Below, in pieces: positions 49,960 through 64,000 of a stretch of DNA of 64,000 nucleotides. The translations under genes and the position numbers were made by a program. The notes under the pieces were generated by a model. It made no database searches, had not been told where the DNA came from, and worked only from the letters and a program-made list of their open reading frames with translations. The stretch is taken from the NCBI RefSeq assembly GCF_020859565.1, contig NZ_JAJHUO010000043.1, positions 1-64,000 on the forward strand, written 5' to 3'. Position 1 is the stretch's first letter, and every line of letters starts with the position of its first letter. This DNA comes from Saccharothrix luteola (GTDB taxonomy: Bacteria > Actinomycetota > Actinomycetes > Mycobacteriales > Pseudonocardiaceae).

Positions 49960-52336
49960 CCACAGTGCTGCCGGCTCCGGGCGCGATCGCGGACGACGTC
50001 CCGCTCGCCCGGCCGGACCACCTGACGCTCGGCGGCGGCTGGCGCTGGTCGCCGCACGTGATCGCGCGCGGCGCGGGTTTCCCCGCCGACGGCGTGCTGC
50101 GACTGAGGGCACCCGCGCTGCTCGACCGCGCCGACGACCTGGCCGACGCCGCGCCGGACGACCCGCGGTGGAGCGGGTACCGCGCCGCGTTCGACACCGC
50201 CGCCCGCGCCGGCGGGGTCGAGTTGCAGCGGGTGGCCGCCGACGGCGACTTCCGCCGCGCCGTGGCCTGGCAGAACCACCGGCTGATCGACGGCGCCCTC
50301 GCGCCGCTGCTGCGCTGGCGGGCGGACGCGGAGCCGCGCAACGCCAAGCACCGCGCCCGGGAGGAGCTGATCGCGTCCTACTGGCAGCGCTACTGCGTGA
50401 AGAACGACTCGATCGGGTTCTTCGGCCCGGTGCTGTGGGCGACGGCGGTCGGCGATCCGGCCACCCGGCTGCTGCCCGGGCCCGGTCTGACCCGGAGCAT
50501 GGAGGTCTACTTCGAGCCGTGGGCGATCGACCGGCTCGCCGACGTGGTGCAGGCGCTGCCCGGCCTGCGGAACTGGCTGCGCCCGCGGCGCAACGCCTTC
50601 CTCAAGCTGGACGGGGACGTGGTGTCGCCGCCCGGCGGCAAGCCGGTCGCGGTGAGCGCCGCCGAGGCCTCGGTGCTGCGCCTGTGCGACGGGCGGACCC
50701 GGGTCCGGGACCTGCCCGCCCTGCTCTCCGAGCCGTCCACTGTGGACTCGGTGGTCGCGGTGCTGGACGGTTTCGCCAAGCGCCGCTGGGTGAGCTGGAA
50801 GCTGGACGTGCCGGTGTCCAAGTGGCCCCTGCGCGAGCTGCGGGCGTTCGTCGAGGGCGTGTCCGACGACGCGCTGCGGGAGTCCGCCGCACGGCTGCTG
50901 GACCGGCTGGACGCCGGGCGGGCGGAGTTGCAGGCCAAGGTCCACGCGCCGGCCGACGAGGTCACCGCCGCCCTGCTCGACCTGGACGCCACGTTCACCG
51001 AGCTGACCTCCGGGCCGTCCACCCGCAACGCGGGCCAGGCCTACGGCGGTCGGACGCTGGTCTACGCCGACTCCCGCCGGGACGCCGACCTGACCATCGG
51101 CACGACCGTGCTGGCCGCGGCGGAACCGGTGCGGCTGCTCGCGGACAGCGCGCGCTGGTTCTGCGCCGAGGTCTCCGCGGGCGTGCGGCCCGCGCTGGAC
51201 GAGGTGCACCGGTCGTTCGACACCGCCGCCCCGGTCGACTTCGCCTCGTTCTGGGTGAAGTCGCTGGTGCCGCTGCGCTCGGCGATCAACCGCGCGGCCG
51301 ACGCGACCGCCGCGGAGTTCCGCCGCCGCTGGGCCGAGGTGCTGCGGCTGCCCGAGGGCGAACGGCGGGTGCGCCGGACGTTCGCCGACCTGCTGCCCGC
51401 CGTGGGCGCGGCGTTCGCCGCCACCGGGCCGGGGTGGTCGGCCGCCCGGCACTTCAGCCCGGACCTCATGGTGGCCGCGCGGGACGGCGACGCGATCAAC
51501 CGCGGCGAGTTCGAGCTCGTGCTCGGCGAGGCGCACATGGCGATCAACGCGCAGCGCAGCAACTGCCTGGTCAGCCAGCACCCCGACCTGCCCGCGCTGC
51601 TCGCGCGGACCGACGAGGAGTTCCCCCGGCCGAGGCTGCTGCCGGTGCTGCCCAAGGGCAGCCTGCCGCGCCTGTCGATCCGCACGCACCCCGGGTTCGT
51701 GCGGGACCGCGACTTCCTGCTGGAGACCACGCACCACACCGTGCACGCCGACCGGCCCGGCCTGGTCGCCGCGCGCGACGTGGCGGTGGTGCGGGTGGCG
51801 GGCGGACTGGCGCTGCGCCTGCCGACCGGCGAGGTGTTCGACGTGCTGGACGCGTTCTCCGAGATCCTGATGGACGCGGTGATCGACCGGTTCAGCCTGT
51901 TCGACGACCGCCCGCACACGCCGCGCGTCACCGTCGACAAGGTGGTGCTCAGCCGGGAGAAGTGGCGGGTGCCGAGCACGTCGGTGCCGTTCGCCAAGTG
52001 CAAGGACGAGGCGCTGAGGTTCGTGCTGGCCCGGCGGTGGCGGCGCGAGCTGGGCCTGCCCGAGCAGGTCTTCGTCACGCCGGTGAAGGGCGCCAAGCCG
52101 GTCTACATCGACTTCGACAGCCCGGTCTACGTGAACCTGCTGGCGAAGTTCGCCCGGCGGGCGGCGGAGACGGGCTCGGTGCTGACCGTCTCCGAGATGC
52201 TGCCCCGGCACGACGGGCTGTGGCTGCGCGACGGCGCGGACCACCGCTACACGTCCGAGCTGCGGCTGGCGGCGTTCGACCTGACCGGCGGCGGGCTCTC
52301 CACCGACGGCGACCGATTCCGGACGGAGGGACCGTG

Positions 52337-52337
<1 letters not shown>
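49956..52337 (+). CDS. lantibiotic dehydratase-like protein 2 (paralogue of the preceding)
   Basis: A 793-residue paralogue of the preceding protein with the same landmarks: ASYWQRYCVKNDSIGFFGPV, YGGRTLVYADSRRDAD, LVLGEAHMAINAQRSNCLV, RVTVDKVVLSREKWRV, KPVYIDFDSPVYVNLLAKFA and YTSELRLAAFD. Also without a visible elimination domain. GTG start at 49956 overlapping the upstream stop (GTGA) with AGGAGG 4 nt before it. The pair may form a heterodimer or act sequentially on two residues. Inferred role: glutamyl-tRNA- or other aminoacyl-tRNA-dependent chemistry on a carrier- or NRPS-bound Ser/Thr. Confidence 0.75.
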
Positions 52338-55591
<3,254 letters not shown>

Positions 55592-55617
55592 CCGCACGAG
55601 ACCCGACGGGAACCACG

Positions 55618-64000
<8,383 letters not shown>

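Noticed and set aside
49095..52244. Long minus-strand open frame over the LanB-like genes
   Set aside because: Repetitive Arg/Gly/Val/His-rich translation typical of the antisense of GC-rich coding DNA; no RBS or motif.

Overview
This window looks like chromosomal DNA of a high-GC filamentous actinomycete. The closest fit is a Pseudonocardiales genus such as Saccharothrix, Lentzea or Actinosynnema; this is inferred from gene content and codon use, since no marker gene is present. Secreted modular glycosidases with ricin-type or CBM2 modules, AfsR/SARP regulators, NRPS genes and several apparently leaderless genes with TAnnnT boxes 6-7 nt before the start codon all fit that group.

Region 1 (1-18.4 kb) is a plant-polysaccharide island. 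It holds the 3' end of a GH27 alpha-galactosidase, two paralogous ROK regulators, a ThuA/sorbosone-dehydrogenase/PKD/CBM6/ricin protein, a GH59 enzyme, a GH10 xylanase with CBM2 and a LacI regulator with GAAAGTTTC operators. It also carries decayed genes: a GH95-like gene with several deletions, a GH43-like gene reduced to signal peptide plus C-terminal domain, a CBM2 tail and one unidentified tail. An AsnC/Lrp regulator and a divergent SMP-30 lactonase close the region.

Region 2 (18.4-21.7 kb) is accessory. A 46-codon ORF with its own promoter and terminator is followed by an array of 13 tRNA genes in 1.3 kb, several lacking the usual T8. Beside it is a gene for a protein that seems to belong to the guanidino-group-modifying (agmatine/arginine deiminase-like) superfamily.

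Region 3 (21.8-39.9 kb) holds a VOC protein, a cyclase-like/NB-ARC/TPR protein and a fructan utilisation operon read on the minus strand: binding protein, permease, ATPase, GH32, fructokinase, second GH32. A divergent LacI gene and two matching operators sit at its head. A GH31 glucosidase/xylosidase with an 18-bp palindromic operator, a HAF-repeat protein, a trypsin-like protease and two small proteins follow.

Region 4 (40-64 kb) is a biosynthetic gene cluster running off the right edge. It contains two SARP regulators, a secreted peptide with four DDTPWGPT repeats, a PduX-like GHMP kinase and a LOG-like protein. These are followed by a plus-strand operon: stand-alone carrier protein, two adjacent LanB-like (lantibiotic dehydratase N-terminal type) proteins, a C-A-PCP NRPS and an NRPS reading C-A-PCP-C-PCP-C-PCP-E-[beta-lactamase/PBP-type serine hydrolase]. 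Four promoters here (PCP operon, SARP2, LOG/kinase, repeat peptide) share pairs of CGCGATA-like heptamers spaced 11 bp or a multiple of 11, usually 11 bp before a -10-like box, which points to one SARP regulon including the repeat peptide. The combination of tRNA-dependent-type dehydratase homologues, a free carrier protein, NRPS modules without adenylation domains and a fused PBP-type terminal domain is the most unusual system in the window.
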